In this document: positions 1 through 8,937 of the stretch, piece after piece
How positions within the stretch are numbered: the first letter of the stretch is position 1
Layout: each line of letters opens with the position of its first letter
From: CAIKOD01 sp035505975
Lineage (GTDB): Archaea > Halobacteriota > Methanomicrobia > Methanomicrobiales > Methanospirillaceae
DNA: 64,000 nucleotides
Assembly (NCBI GenBank): GCA_035505975.1
Contig: DATJQJ010000047.1
Coordinates: 70,704 to 134,703 of the forward strand
Direction: 5' to 3'
Notes under the pieces: generated by a model
Told to the model about the DNA's origin: nothing
Database searches by the model: none
What the model saw: only the letters and a program-made list of their open reading frames with translations
Made by a program: the position numbers and the translations under genes

Positions 1-307
1 CTCCACGGAAGCCGGGCAGAACCTCGGAAGTCTTTAAAAAACAGCGATTCATTTACAGGAATGGATCCAGTTCAGGACATTAACAGCCAGCGTCGACCAA
101 TTTCAACGATACTGGTGCAATTACGTATAAATGTCCCTCTTATCCTTCGTGCTTGGGAGTTCCGGCTGGTTTTCCGAAGCCCTGTCGGTCGGGGGCTTCC
201 TCTTGTTATTGGCAATCAAACCTGACGGGACCTGCTATCCTCAAGGCTGGTTATCGACCCGGGACATGGGATCCTGCAGGGGATCCGGATAAAAAAACGG
301 GGAAAAA
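1..307. other. Intergenic stretch at the window edge, no gene recognised
   Basis: Short open frames are possible here but none has a ribosome binding site, a recognisable product or an obvious promoter. It lies downstream of the minus-strand lipoprotein gene, so any gene it belongs to would be to the left of the window. Confidence 0.4.
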
Positions 308-859
308 TCAGATATTGTTGAGGGTAGCTTCCATACCTTTCTCGGCCGCGTCTTTCAAAACGGTCTGGTTAAGGGCAGTATTATCAGGAGCCAATGCGAG
401 GCTCTGTATGACCTTGTCAGTAGTATTGACGCTATAATAACTGATCCCCATATCGGGATCGAAACTATACTTTACCGTATAACCGGCAATATTCGAGACA
501 CTTCCATTCTGCGTGCCGAATATGTTCGCCGCCGTTGTTGCATTGGTAAACTGGTCAATGTAGATAGTCAGGTACGCGACATTACCTTCGTATGGGGAGT
601 TTAAGGCAGGTTTATAGAGTGCGGCCGCCGATGCCACTTCGTCGGGGTACATGGTGGTATTGTTGGTATCTTTCACTTCGAGGTCAAACCCCGGAACCGT
701 CGCAGGGATCATAAGGATCGGTGTCTTTGCCTGTGCTCCTGCCGATGGTCCGGTCCCTGATTTCTGTCCTGCCGGTGCGGTTCCCGTGCACCCGGCCAGG
801 AGGATCGCCAGGCATACCATGGCGACTGCCAGTGTTAAAAATCCTGTTTTTTTCTTCAT
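308..859 (-). CDS. Secreted lipoprotein of unknown function
   Basis: A 183-residue protein with a lysine-rich start, a hydrophobic segment (residues 7-20) and a lipobox LLAGC with the acylated cysteine at residue 24. It is therefore probably exported and lipid-anchored outside the cell membrane. After a Gly/Ala/Ser-rich spacer (25-45) comes a roughly 140-residue soluble domain that I do not recognise. It carries several N-X-S/T sequons (for example NNTT, NAT, NGS, NQT), consistent with N-glycosylation by the AglB encoded near 33 kb. It is a single gene downstream of EF-2 with its own TATA-like box near 928-937. The function cannot be named from sequence. Confidence 0.8.
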   Translation of the reverse strand: MKKKTGFLTLAVAMVCLAILLAGCTGTAPAGQKSGTGPSAGAQAKTPILMIPATVPGFDLEVKDTNNTTMYPDEVASAAALYKPALNSPYEGNVAYLTIYIDQFTNATTAANIFGTQNGSVSNIAGYTVKYSFDPDMGISYYSVNTTDKVIQSLALAPDNTALNQTVLKDAAEKGMEATLNNI

Positions 860-927
860 CGGGTATACCCCCGGATAATTCCGTTTTTGCGAAAAATCAT
901 TCTGAAAATAACCTCTCTCTGGAAAAC

Positions 928-937
928 CTATAAAAGT
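928..937 (-). promoter_or_regulatory. TATA box for the lipoprotein gene
   Basis: On the minus strand this reads CTTTTATAGG, a good archaeal TATA box, about 70 bases before the ATG at 859. That implies a leader of roughly 45 bases. Confidence 0.45.
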
Positions 938-1062
938 TTTGTCTTAAAGTTCCCAAAAACTCTCATACACGGTTTTCTCATTATAAGCGCCTGCCCCTTC
1001 CATCACATTGCGCTAGGTGGCAGGATCTGAAGACTAATCAGGCAGATAAGGGTATAGAGACG

Positions 1063-1075
1063 GTGAAAAAAAAAG
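1063..1075 (-). terminator. Poly-T terminator after the EF-2 gene
   Basis: A run of nine A on the plus strand (T on the transcribed minus strand) directly follows the TAA stop of EF-2. This fits the oligo-T termination of archaeal RNA polymerase and marks the end of the rps12-rps7-EF-2 operon. Confidence 0.55.
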
Positions 1076-3268
1076 TTATGCGAGATAATCTGCAGGTGTC
1101 GGAACGCTCTCTTTCAGGCCTTTTCGCTTCCTGATCCCGAGCACGACTTCCTTGACCATGTTGTTCGGTACCAGTTCGAAGCCGATAAATTCCGTGCTCC
1201 ACATTGCCCGGCCTTCCGTTGCCGACCTGATATCTCCTGCGAAACCAAAGAGTTCCGCGACCGGTGCTTTGCCGATTACCGTTACAGTGTCGCCTTCGCT
1301 CTGGATATCGAATATCGTCCCCCTGCGACCCTGGATCTGTGAGGTTGCATTACCCATCTGCTCGGTCGGGACGGTTATCTGGATCTTCTGCACGGGCTCG
1401 AGGAGAGAATCTCCGGCAAGGAGGAGCCCTGCTTTGACAGCGCTCCTTACGGCGGGAATGACCTGTGCCGGGCCCCGGTGGATCGCATCCTCGTGGAGTT
1501 TGACATCGACGAGTCGGATCTTTAGGTTCTGGACCGGTTCATCGGCAAGTGGACCCCCCGCAAGGGCTTCATGAAGCCCTTCAAGGATCAATTCCATGGT
1601 CTCGTTTAAGTACTGGATACCCTTGGTCATGTCGAAGAACATGTTCGTTCCCTGGATATCCTTCACGTTCTTTGCCTCTTCCTTGTCGATGCCGTGTGCG
1701 ATAAGGACATCACGCCGCTCGAGCGCAGTCATGTTCATCGAGACCTCGTTGTTCTTGATCAGTTCGACGATTTCATCGGGTAATGGTTCGAGCTCCACAT
1801 AGAAGCGGTTATGCCTGTTCGGGGATTTTCCTTCGACAGGTCCTGCCTTCTGGACGGCAGTCTCACGGTACACCACGATCGGTTCCGATGTGACGATCTC
1901 CACGCCTTTGTCGCGCTTGATACGGCCTGTGATGATCTCGAGATGGAGTTCTCCCATCCCTGCGATGAGATGTTCGCCGGTCTCCTCGTTGATCATGACC
2001 TGGAGGGTCGGGTCTTCTTTGCCGACCTGTCGAAGCACTTCAACAAGTTTCGGGAGGTCTTTCATGTTTTTTGCCTCGACGGCAACCGTCATGACCGGCT
2101 CCGAATAGTGCTTAAGCGACTCGAACGGTGTCATCTGCTGGAGGGACGTGACCGTGGAACCTACAATCGCATCCTTCAATCCCGTGACTGCAGCGATATT
2201 TCCTGCAGGCAGCTCTTCCACTTCGACCCGTTTCGGGCCCATGAAGATCCCGACCTGCTGGAGGCGGTTGGACTTCCCGGCCGTTCCCATGACGTATACT
2301 TCCTCTCCACGCTTCAGCTTCCCTGAGAAGAGTCGTCCGGTTGCCACTTCGCCAGCATGGGGGTCGAAGGAGATATCGGTGACCATCAGGCTGATCGGTC
2401 CGGTCGGATCGCATTTCAGCATGGCCTGGCCCTCGGCACTTTCCTTGTCGCCGTGCCAGATTACCCCGATACGGCGTTTCTGTGCGTCGAGCGGGTTTGG
2501 CAGGTGTTTGACGACCATGTCGAGGACGACCTCGAACAGGGGACTTTTCTGGGCGAGCGATTTCATGTCTCCCGCTTTGCAGCGGTCATATACTTCCTTG
2601 AATGATATTCCGCTCTTTTTCATGTAGGGTGCAGAGACTGCCCAGTTATAGAGTGCGGAACCGAAAGCAACCGTGCCCTGGGATGCATCGAGCTTCCAGC
2701 CGTTGTTGTAGCTCTCCTCGTTCATCCCCTTGATCAGCTTGTTGACCTTATCGATGACCCTGCCCAGGCGGATCTGCATCTCCATCTCGTCGACTTTGAG
2801 CTCGTTGATCAGCCGGTCGACCTTATTGATGAAGAGGACAGGGCGGACCTGTTCCTTTAAGGCCTGGCGGAGCACGGTCTCGGTCTGCGGCATGGTGCCT
2901 TCGACTGCGTCGACAAGGACCACGGCACCGTCAACGGCTCGCATCGCACGAGTGACGTCGCCACCGAAATCGACGTGGCCCGGCGTATCGATCATGTTGA
3001 TTAAGAATTCCTGGCCTTCATATTCGTGCACCATCGAGACGTTGCTTGCATCGATGGTAATGCCACGGGCCTGTTCTTCCTCATCCGAATCCATGAAGAG
3101 CTGTTTCCCAGCCAGTTCTTCGGAAATAATCCCGGCTCCGGCGAGCAGGTTATCAGAAAGGGTCGTCTTTCCATGATCGATATGTGCGACGATTCCGATA
3201 TTCCGGATATGTACCGGTTCATTCATGAGCTCTGTTACGCGCTCGACATTTTTTTTGCCACGAACCAT
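1076..3268 (-). CDS. fusA: Translation elongation factor EF-2
   Basis: A 730-residue GTPase that moves peptidyl-tRNA and mRNA through the ribosome after each peptide bond. The G domain shows the P-loop AHIDHGKTT near residue 30, DTPGHVDF near 95 and NKVDR near 150. The other translation-factor domains follow, and the total length is normal for archaea. The motif LHEDAIHRGPAQ (591-602) contains the histidine (H597) that is converted to diphthamide in archaeal and eukaryotic EF-2. Start: ATG at 3268 preceded by AAGGTG at about 3275-3280; the N-terminal sequence also matches known archaeal EF-2 starts. It is the last gene of the S12-S7-EF-2 operon, 26 bases after S7. Confidence 0.98.
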   Translation of the reverse strand: MVRGKKNVERVTELMNEPVHIRNIGIVAHIDHGKTTLSDNLLAGAGIISEELAGKQLFMDSDEEEQARGITIDASNVSMVHEYEGQEFLINMIDTPGHVDFGGDVTRAMRAVDGAVVLVDAVEGTMPQTETVLRQALKEQVRPVLFINKVDRLINELKVDEMEMQIRLGRVIDKVNKLIKGMNEESYNNGWKLDASQGTVAFGSALYNWAVSAPYMKKSGISFKEVYDRCKAGDMKSLAQKSPLFEVVLDMVVKHLPNPLDAQKRRIGVIWHGDKESAEGQAMLKCDPTGPISLMVTDISFDPHAGEVATGRLFSGKLKRGEEVYVMGTAGKSNRLQQVGIFMGPKRVEVEELPAGNIAAVTGLKDAIVGSTVTSLQQMTPFESLKHYSEPVMTVAVEAKNMKDLPKLVEVLRQVGKEDPTLQVMINEETGEHLIAGMGELHLEIITGRIKRDKGVEIVTSEPIVVYRETAVQKAGPVEGKSPNRHNRFYVELEPLPDEIVELIKNNEVSMNMTALERRDVLIAHGIDKEEAKNVKDIQGTNMFFDMTKGIQYLNETMELILEGLHEALAGGPLADEPVQNLKIRLVDVKLHEDAIHRGPAQVIPAVRSAVKAGLLLAGDSLLEPVQKIQITVPTEQMGNATSQIQGRRGTIFDIQSEGDTVTVIGKAPVAELFGFAGDIRSATEGRAMWSTEFIGFELVPNNMVKEVVLGIRKRKGLKESVPTPADYLA

Positions 3269-3294
3269 TCAAAACACCTTAAAAAAGATAAAAA

Positions 3295-3936
3295 TTAACG
3301 GGCAGATTTTGCAATCCTTTCACGTTCTTCCTTCTTGTTCACAGAATAACACTTCACATCGCCTTTCGACGCAGCGATCAGTTCATCGGCAAGGCACACG
3401 CTTACGGGTTTCTTGCTCTTGTGAGAACCCTTGTATACCGCCTCTGCAATGAAGAAGAGCGACGTATTGACACGGCGCAGCGGGGCGGTATCGACCGACT
3501 TCGGGACATTGATACCACCGTACTTGAGACGCACGGTCTCTTCACGCGGACCGGTGTTCGCCACCGCTTCAACAAGCACCTGGACAGGGTTTTTCTTGGT
3601 CTTCTTGTTGATGATATTGAATGCATCCTTGACGATCCGGATCGCGAGCGTCTTGTTCCCGGTATTCATCTGTGACTGCATGAGGCGGTTGATCAACCGT
3701 TCCACGATCAGCATATTGCTCTTATTGAATTCCTGCCTGGTGAATTTCCCGCAGGAATGGGGGACTATCATGGAATGGAGGTTGATATACCTGACAAGGG
3801 CGGGGTCGTTGATCTGTACCTCCCCCATGTCCCACTGGTTGAAAAGAAGTTTCTGGCTGCCTTGAGCCTCTTTCGCTCCCTTTACCTCTTTTCCTTCTTT
3901 TATCTCTTTCTGCTCTTTCTTTTCTGTCTCGGCCAT
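3295..3936 (-). CDS. rps7: Small-subunit ribosomal protein S7 (uS7)
   Basis: A protein of about 213 residues that nucleates assembly of the small-subunit head and contacts the E-site tRNA. The conserved core begins around MIVPHSCGKF and runs to a basic C-terminus. Ahead of it is a Lys/Glu-rich tail of about 25 residues (EKKEQKEIKEGKEVKGAKEA) that looks disordered. Three in-frame starts are possible: GTG 3945, ATG 3942 and ATG 3936. I prefer 3936 because AGGTGA sits five bases before it and overlaps the S12 stop, which suggests translational coupling. It is the middle gene of the operon between S12 and EF-2. Confidence 0.95.
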   Translation of the reverse strand: MAETEKKEQKEIKEGKEVKGAKEAQGSQKLLFNQWDMGEVQINDPALVRYINLHSMIVPHSCGKFTRQEFNKSNMLIVERLINRLMQSQMNTGNKTLAIRIVKDAFNIINKKTKKNPVQVLVEAVANTGPREETVRLKYGGINVPKSVDTAPLRRVNTSLFFIAEAVYKGSHKSKKPVSVCLADELIAASKGDVKCYSVNKKEERERIAKSAR

Positions 3937-3941
3937 TCCCA

Positions 3942-4370
3942 TCACCTGCGTGGCTTCTCCTTCCTGCCGATTACCATTTCATGGAGGCAGACGTTGTTCA
4001 CCTTGGTCACAACGTACCTGACCCCTGGAATATCTCCCATCGAACGGCCCAGGCGGCCCCCGATTCCCTCGACTTCCACCTCGTCGTGCTCGTCGATGAA
4101 GTTGATTGCCCCGTCTCCTACGGCGAACGCCGTGATCTGACGTCCGTTCTTGATCAGCTGGACACGGACGCACTTCCTGATCGCGGAGTTCGGCTGTTTT
4201 GCCTCGACGCCGATCTTTTCAAGGACTATGCCCCGTCCCTGCGGTGCTCCTTCAAGGGGGTCGGATTTTAGATCCAACTGGTCCATACGCCGTGCATAAG
4301 TGGGGTCGCTCCACCTGAATTTTTTTGAGTCGCGTGTGAGTTTTCTCGCTGCGAATTTACCCTGTCCCAT
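3942..4370 (-). CDS. rps12: Small-subunit ribosomal protein S12 (uS12)
   Basis: A 142-residue basic protein of the decoding centre, of normal archaeal length. The conserved block EKIGVEAKQPNSAIRKCVRVQLIKNG is present, and the C-terminus ends in KEKPRR. It is the first gene of an S12-S7-EF-2 operon. Its stop overlaps the S7 start region. The intergenic region 4371-4536 separates it from divergent queD and holds minus-strand TATA candidates near 4421-4430 and 4444-4456. L30e and NusA, which precede S12 in many archaea, are not in front of it here. Confidence 0.97.
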   Translation of the reverse strand: MGQGKFAARKLTRDSKKFRWSDPTYARRMDQLDLKSDPLEGAPQGRGIVLEKIGVEAKQPNSAIRKCVRVQLIKNGRQITAFAVGDGAINFIDEHDEVEVEGIGGRLGRSMGDIPGVRYVVTKVNNVCLHEMVIGRKEKPRR

Positions 4371-4536
4371 TAAATACCCTCGTAAATATGGTTTTTATCG
4401 ATGCAATAATGTCTCAACTGAGATATATACAAACGCGCGGAACAAATTTATACATTGCCCCTTCACGTCCGCTTGCTTGTATCTATTCGGGTTTATTGAT
4501 AATAATATTATATCTCCAACCCTCATACCGTCTATA
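4371..4536. promoter_or_regulatory. Divergent promoter region between rps12 and queD
   Basis: Two TATA-like boxes face S12 (minus strand AATGTATAAATTT at 4444-4456 and GTATATATCT at 4421-4430). One faces queD (AATATTATAT at 4504-4513, 24-33 bases before its ATG). The queD spacing predicts a transcript with almost no leader, which also supports the ATG at 4537 as its start. Confidence 0.5.
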
Positions 4537-4941
4537 ATGAATTCCCGGATTTACAAGAATGCATACTTCGATGCAAGCCACCGACTCCTCCATTACCAGG
4601 GGAAATGCGCCCTTCTTCACGGTCACCGGTGGAAAGTGGAGGTGTGGATGGAGGGGCGGGTCGACCAGGTTACCGGGATACTCGCCGACTACAATATGAT
4701 CAGGGAGACTGTCGAGTCCTATGACCACCAGGTGATCCTCAATGAAAACGACCCGATGGTCGCCTGCCTCGTTCAATTCCAGCCGGTCATTACCACACGG
4801 GGGGACCCGACCAGTGAACTCCTCGCCGCGATCATTATGGCGAGGATCGACCAGGCCTGCAAGGGTGCCGGAATCGATGCAGCCGTCGTGAAAATCAGGG
4901 TCTGGGAATCCCCCACCTGTTTTGCCGAGATCACTGCATGA
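4537..4941 (+). CDS. queD: 6-carboxytetrahydropterin synthase-type QueD
   Basis: A 134-residue enzyme of the PTPS/QueD family. It converts dihydroneopterin triphosphate-type substrates to 6-carboxytetrahydropterin, an early step to preQ0. The zinc ligands are visible as H15 (DASHRL), H28 and H30 (LLHGHRW), and C24 is at the position of the catalytic cysteine. The open frame extends upstream, but the ATG at 4537 is preferred: the family begins this way and a TATA box sits about 25-30 bases upstream. Its stop overlaps the queE start (ATGA), so the pair is translationally coupled. The product feeds archaeosine synthesis in tRNA. Confidence 0.93.
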   Translation: MNSRIYKNAYFDASHRLLHYQGKCALLHGHRWKVEVWMEGRVDQVTGILADYNMIRETVESYDHQVILNENDPMVACLVQFQPVITTRGDPTSELLAAIIMARIDQACKGAGIDAAVVKIRVWESPTCFAEITA

Positions 4942-5546
4942 ATGTCCTTGAAATATTTTACAGTATCCAGGGCGAGGGAAAAAAGCAGGGCAGGCCCACG
5001 ATATTTGTCAGGCTCGCCGGATGCAATCTTGCCTGCCGCTGGTGCGATACCCCTGCTGCCCATGACAGGGGTTATGACCTGACCCTGAGTGAAGTCATTG
5101 GTAAAATCAGGGAATTCCGGTGCAGGGAGATCTGTATCACCGGCGGCGAACCGCTCCTCCAGGAAGCCGGGCTCCTGGACCTCCTGAAATTATTATCTTC
5201 CCTGGGCTACAGCATCGAGATCGAGACAAACGGGACCATTGATTTTTCATGGTGCCAGGAACATGCCACGATTTGCATGGACGTGAAGTGCCCGTCTTCG
5301 GGCGAGGAGAGCATGCTGTCCTTACTCGGATTGATCAGGGAACAGGACAGCGTGAAATTTGTTGTCGGTGATGAACGGGACTGCCAGTATGCCGAAGAGG
5401 TGATTATGGCTTCCTGTATCAGGGGCGAGGTTTTCCTGTCTCCTGTCTGGGGTTCTGACATGGGTAAGGTCGCATCGTTTGTGCTCGAGCACGGGTTGCC
5501 GGTACGGGTCCAGGTCCAGCTCCATAAAGTTCTCGGGGTTTCCTAA
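4938..5546 (+). CDS. queE: 7-carboxy-7-deazaguanine synthase (radical SAM) QueE
   Basis: A 202-residue radical SAM enzyme that contracts the pterin ring of 6-carboxytetrahydropterin to 7-carboxy-7-deazaguanine. The [4Fe-4S] cluster cysteines are C29, C33 and C36 (CNLACRWC), and the SAM-binding region ITGGEPLLQ follows near residue 70. The short length is typical of QueE, which has a reduced radical SAM barrel. It overlaps queD by four bases, and queC starts one base after its stop. The three genes together make preQ0, which archaea use for the G+ modification at tRNA position 15. Confidence 0.95.
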   Translation: MNVLEIFYSIQGEGKKQGRPTIFVRLAGCNLACRWCDTPAAHDRGYDLTLSEVIGKIREFRCREICITGGEPLLQEAGLLDLLKLLSSLGYSIEIETNGTIDFSWCQEHATICMDVKCPSSGEESMLSLLGLIREQDSVKFVVGDERDCQYAEEVIMASCIRGEVFLSPVWGSDMGKVASFVLEHGLPVRVQVQLHKVLGVS

Positions 5547-5547
5547 A

Positions 5548-6216
5548 ATGAAAGCAGTTTGTCTGTTATCGGGTGGCATGGATTCAACTACCCTCGCGTA
5601 CCTGGCAAAGGATTCAGGGTACGATATCTATGCATTGCATGTCAATTACGGGCAGAGGACGGAACGGAAGGAGCTGGCCTCGGCAAAGAAGATCGCCGGT
5701 CTTCTCGGGACCCGGGAATTTATCGAGATCAGTCTCGACTACCTGAGGCAGTTCGGGGACAGCAGTCTCACCGACCCCGCCATAAGCGTCGAGGCCTACG
5801 ACGAGTCCCGGGCCTGCCTGCCGAATACCTACGTCCCGTTCAGAAACGCCAATCTTCTCTCCATCGCAACAAGCTTTGCCGAATCCCGAAGGGCGGACGC
5901 GATCTATATCGGTGTCCAGGCGCTGGACTACAGCGGATACCCCGACTGCCGTCCCCGGTTCATCGAGGCGTTCCAGAAAGTGATCGATGCCGGCACGCGG
6001 GACGGTACCCATATCAGCCTGATCACCCCGTTTATCTCGAAAACAAAGAAAGACATCCTGGAACTGGGGCTGAAGCTCGGGGTCCCCTACGAACATACCT
6101 GGTCCTGCTACCAGCAGGAAGATGTGGCATGCGGTGTGTGCGGGTCATGTCATTTCCGCCAGGAGGCGTTCGGCGCACTGGGGATCAAGGACCCGATCCC
6201 GTACAAGGGGAAATAG
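5548..6216 (+). CDS. queC: 7-cyano-7-deazaguanine (preQ0) synthase QueC
   Basis: A 222-residue ATP-dependent ligase that turns 7-carboxy-7-deazaguanine into the nitrile preQ0. The PP-loop LSGGMDST is at residues 7-14. A C-terminal zinc-binding cysteine cluster (CYQQEDVACGVCGSC) is complete. The frame is open further upstream, but the ATG at 5548 directly follows the queE stop and gives the normal family N-terminus (MKAVCLLSGG). It is the third gene of the queDEC set; the archaeosine transglycosylase that would use the product is not in this window. Confidence 0.95.
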   Translation: MKAVCLLSGGMDSTTLAYLAKDSGYDIYALHVNYGQRTERKELASAKKIAGLLGTREFIEISLDYLRQFGDSSLTDPAISVEAYDESRACLPNTYVPFRNANLLSIATSFAESRRADAIYIGVQALDYSGYPDCRPRFIEAFQKVIDAGTRDGTHISLITPFISKTKKDILELGLKLGVPYEHTWSCYQQEDVACGVCGSCHFRQEAFGALGIKDPIPYKGK

Positions 6217-6218
6217 CC

Positions 6219-6725
6219 ATGGAGGTTTATCGGAACAGGCGGCTCTCGGTAGAGACGCGGGAGATTAAGTACCCCGACGGTCGGAGGGCTGAGGGGGTCC
6301 TCGTCCACCCGGGATGTGCGGTCACGATACTGCCGCGTTGTGAAGATTCCTCATGGCTCCTGATCAGGCAGTACCGGTTTGCAATCGATTCGTTCATTTT
6401 CGAAGCTCCCGCAGGTACGATGGAGCCGGGAGAGACGCCGGATGAGACTGCCGGGCGGGAACTCATCGAGGAGACCGGGTTCGAAGCGGGAACCCTTATC
6501 GGCAGGGGATTTATCTATACGACGCCGGGATTCACCGACGAGAAAATTTACCTGTTCGAAGCCCGGGACCTTACCCCTTCCGACCGGTTTTCACAGGACG
6601 AAGACGAATATATCGAGCTTGCCCGGTTCTCCGGTCCCGATCTTCTGGCAATGTGCGGGGACGGGCGGATAACCGATGCGAAGACCATCAGCATCGTCTT
6701 CCGGTGCCTCGGAGGTGCCTCATGA
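6219..6725 (+). CDS. NUDIX hydrolase, ADP-ribose pyrophosphatase type
   Basis: A 168-residue hydrolase of nucleoside diphosphates linked to another group. A complete Nudix box is seen from G66 to F88, with E72, R80, E81, E84 and E85 in place (GTMEPGE, then RELIEETGF). The surrounding fold and the sequence APAGTMEPGE resemble ADP-ribose pyrophosphatases, but the substrate cannot be fixed from sequence. It starts two bases after queC, so it is in the same transcript. The much longer open frame upstream is a shadow of queC. Its stop overlaps the next ATG (ATGA at 6722-6725). Confidence 0.9.
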   Translation: MEVYRNRRLSVETREIKYPDGRRAEGVLVHPGCAVTILPRCEDSSWLLIRQYRFAIDSFIFEAPAGTMEPGETPDETAGRELIEETGFEAGTLIGRGFIYTTPGFTDEKIYLFEARDLTPSDRFSQDEDEYIELARFSGPDLLAMCGDGRITDAKTISIVFRCLGGAS

Positions 6726-7612
6726 AGGAATACCTCTGGCTGATTACCGTAATTCTTATTGTCGCCGCAGTATGGTGTGGGGGGTGCACCGGAACACCGG
6801 GTCCCGGGCCGGCTGCACGTTCGTATTCGGTAAATTCTTCAGGGGTCCTTTCACTGAAGGTCCCGCCGGCAACCGTAACCGAAAATGTCCTTGAATCTTC
6901 ATCGAACATTACCGTCACCAGGCTCGTATTCCATACACCTGACGGCGAGGTTTATGGATTACTGGCCGCCCCTGGTCAGCCGAAAGCCGCATTCGTTCAT
7001 GCACCGGGTGCCGGCAATAAAAAAGAAGGACATGAAGACCGGGCAGTTGCTTATGCGACCCGCGGTTATGCATATCTTGTTCTTGACATCAGAGGGAACG
7101 GCGGAGAGACTGCCGGGTATCAGATGGACATCGAAAAAGATTACACCCTGTTCGAACGGGGAGGGATGCCGGAGTATTATGACATCGTCGGCGACATGAT
7201 CAATGCACGGCAGTATCTGTCATCCAGGTACAACGTGCCGGTTTACATGTCCGGCGAAAGTAACGGCGGCAGGTACGCTGCCCTGGCCACAGCAATCGAT
7301 CCCGGGTCTGCAGGTTATATCGGAATCTCGACATCAGGGTTCGGGAGGGCAGGAGACAACCCCAATTATACCACTGACGCCAGGAAATTCCTGCTCTCGA
7401 TCGATCCCGATCTCTATGCAGGCATGATAGCGCCAAGGCCGGTATACATCTTCCACGCACCCGCAGACCCGATAATTCCGTTCGCTGACGGAAAAGAATT
7501 GTTCGACAGGGCATCGGAGCCCAAAAAGTTCTTCTCTTTCAACGGCACCCATGGAGTGAACGGCGAAGTCGACCAGATAATATTTCGTGAATATGCTCAA
7601 ATTTATGGCTGA
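6722..7612 (+). CDS. Lipoprotein alpha/beta hydrolase
   Basis: A 296-residue protein with an N-terminal hydrophobic segment and a lipobox-like WCGGC (cysteine near residue 21), so it is probably anchored on the outer face of the membrane. The catalytic domain has an alpha/beta-hydrolase pattern: nucleophile motif GESNGG, an aspartate in PADPIIPF and a histidine in GTHGVNG. It resembles the dienelactone hydrolase/peptidase S9-like group; the substrate is unknown. It is translationally coupled to the NUDIX gene by an ATGA overlap. An extracellular esterase or peptidase inside a tRNA/translation run is out of place functionally. Confidence 0.82.
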   Translation: MKEYLWLITVILIVAAVWCGGCTGTPGPGPAARSYSVNSSGVLSLKVPPATVTENVLESSSNITVTRLVFHTPDGEVYGLLAAPGQPKAAFVHAPGAGNKKEGHEDRAVAYATRGYAYLVLDIRGNGGETAGYQMDIEKDYTLFERGGMPEYYDIVGDMINARQYLSSRYNVPVYMSGESNGGRYAALATAIDPGSAGYIGISTSGFGRAGDNPNYTTDARKFLLSIDPDLYAGMIAPRPVYIFHAPADPIIPFADGKELFDRASEPKKFFSFNGTHGVNGEVDQIIFREYAQIYG

Positions 7613-7650
7613 CCGGGGGAAATAGATACTGACCCGGTACCGGGAGCGCA

Positions 7651-8937
7651 GTGAATATGGCAGAAGTTGGACAGGTTGAAGAAGTGGATGAGGCGCGACG
7701 CCGGTATGAATTCAAAAAGACACTGGAGAAGCTCGAAGCCAAGCAGGGAAGCGGGACCGAGTTAATTACGATATATATCCCGCCCGATAAACAGATCTAT
7801 GATGTAACGGCCCAGTTAAAGGACGAATTCGGCCAGTGCGCGAACATCAAGAGCAAACAGACCAGAACCAATGTCCAGAGCGCCATCTCTTCGGTGCTTT
7901 CACGCCTTAAATATTACAAACGACCGCCGGCCAATGGTCTTGCGGTTTTCTGCGGGACGATCCTGCTCGGCGGCGATCGGACCGACCTCGAGTGCACGAT
8001 CATCGAGCCCCCGGAATCTCTCAACCTCTACATGTACCGGTGCAGCTCGCAGTTCGAGCTGGAACCGTTACGCCAGATGCTTGAGGAAAAGGCGGTTTAT
8101 GGCCTGCTTGTCCTCGACCGCCGGGAGGCCTACTGGGGTTTTCTCCGGGGCAACCATATCGAACCGATAGGCGGCGTGACCTCGACGGTGCCTGGAAAAC
8201 AGCGGAAAGGGGGGCAGTCCAGTGCCCGTTTCCAGAGGCTTCGGGAGATCGCCATCAATGAATTTTATACCAAAATCGGAGAGCGGTCGAGTGCCATATT
8301 TCTCGCCGAGAAGGACTTTTTCGAACGCTTCAAGGGTGTGCTGATCGGAGGCCCGAGCCCGACCAAGGAAGAGTTCGAAGCAGGGAATTACCTTCACCAC
8401 GAGATCCAGAAGAGGATTATCGGTATCTTCGATGTCGCCTATACGAACGAGAGCGGTCTCGACGAGCTTGTCGATGCGGCGCAGGACGTCCTGAAAGGGA
8501 TGGACGTTGTCAAGGAAAAGGCCGTGATGCAGCGGTTCTTAAAGGAACTTGTCAAGGATAACGGGCTTGCGTCATACGGCGAGGAAAATATCAGGAAGAA
8601 CCTGGAAATAGGAGCGGTGGAGACGCTGCTCCTCTCATCGAGCCTCAGGAAATCGAGGCTGACGATCAGGTGCCCGAGTTGCGGTCACATGAAGGATTAT
8701 ACCGTCACTCTCGAAGCAGGAAAAACGGTATCCGATCTCGGGTTCGGGAACTGTCCGACCTGCACGGCCCCGATGGTCCTCGACAGTGAGGCCGACATTA
8801 TCGAAGAGTTGACAAGCCTTGCAGACCAGAGCAGCGCGAAGGTGGAAATTATTTCCGATGACTTTGAAGAAGGTTCGATATTGTATACCGCCTTCGGCGG
8901 CATTGCAGCAATTTTACGGTACAGGACGGGTTACTGA
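7651..8937 (+). CDS. prf1: Peptide chain release factor aRF1
   Basis: A 428-residue archaeal class-1 release factor that reads all three stop codons and triggers peptidyl-tRNA hydrolysis. The stop-decoding motif NIKS is at residues 65-68 and the catalytic GGQ at 187-189 (numbered from the GTG). The C-terminal domain carries a CPSCG...CPTC zinc pair. Start: GTG 7651, or ATG 7657 two codons later, which gives MAEVGQ and may be the true one. The stop shares a base with the argS ATG (TGATG). Confidence 0.97.
   Translation: MNMAEVGQVEEVDEARRRYEFKKTLEKLEAKQGSGTELITIYIPPDKQIYDVTAQLKDEFGQCANIKSKQTRTNVQSAISSVLSRLKYYKRPPANGLAVFCGTILLGGDRTDLECTIIEPPESLNLYMYRCSSQFELEPLRQMLEEKAVYGLLVLDRREAYWGFLRGNHIEPIGGVTSTVPGKQRKGGQSSARFQRLREIAINEFYTKIGERSSAIFLAEKDFFERFKGVLIGGPSPTKEEFEAGNYLHHEIQKRIIGIFDVAYTNESGLDELVDAAQDVLKGMDVVKEKAVMQRFLKELVKDNGLASYGEENIRKNLEIGAVETLLLSSSLRKSRLTIRCPSCGHMKDYTVTLEAGKTVSDLGFGNCPTCTAPMVLDSEADIIEELTSLADQSSAKVEIISDDFEEGSILYTAFGGIAAILRYRTGY

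Noticed and set aside
1811..2326. Long open frames on the plus strand opposite EF-2
   Set aside because: They are shadows of the GC-rich, strongly conserved EF-2 gene and show no start signals.
5559..6725. A 388-codon open frame that includes the NUDIX gene at its end
   Set aside because: Its first 220 codons overlap queC in another frame and have no family likeness; only the part from ATG 6219 is a real gene.
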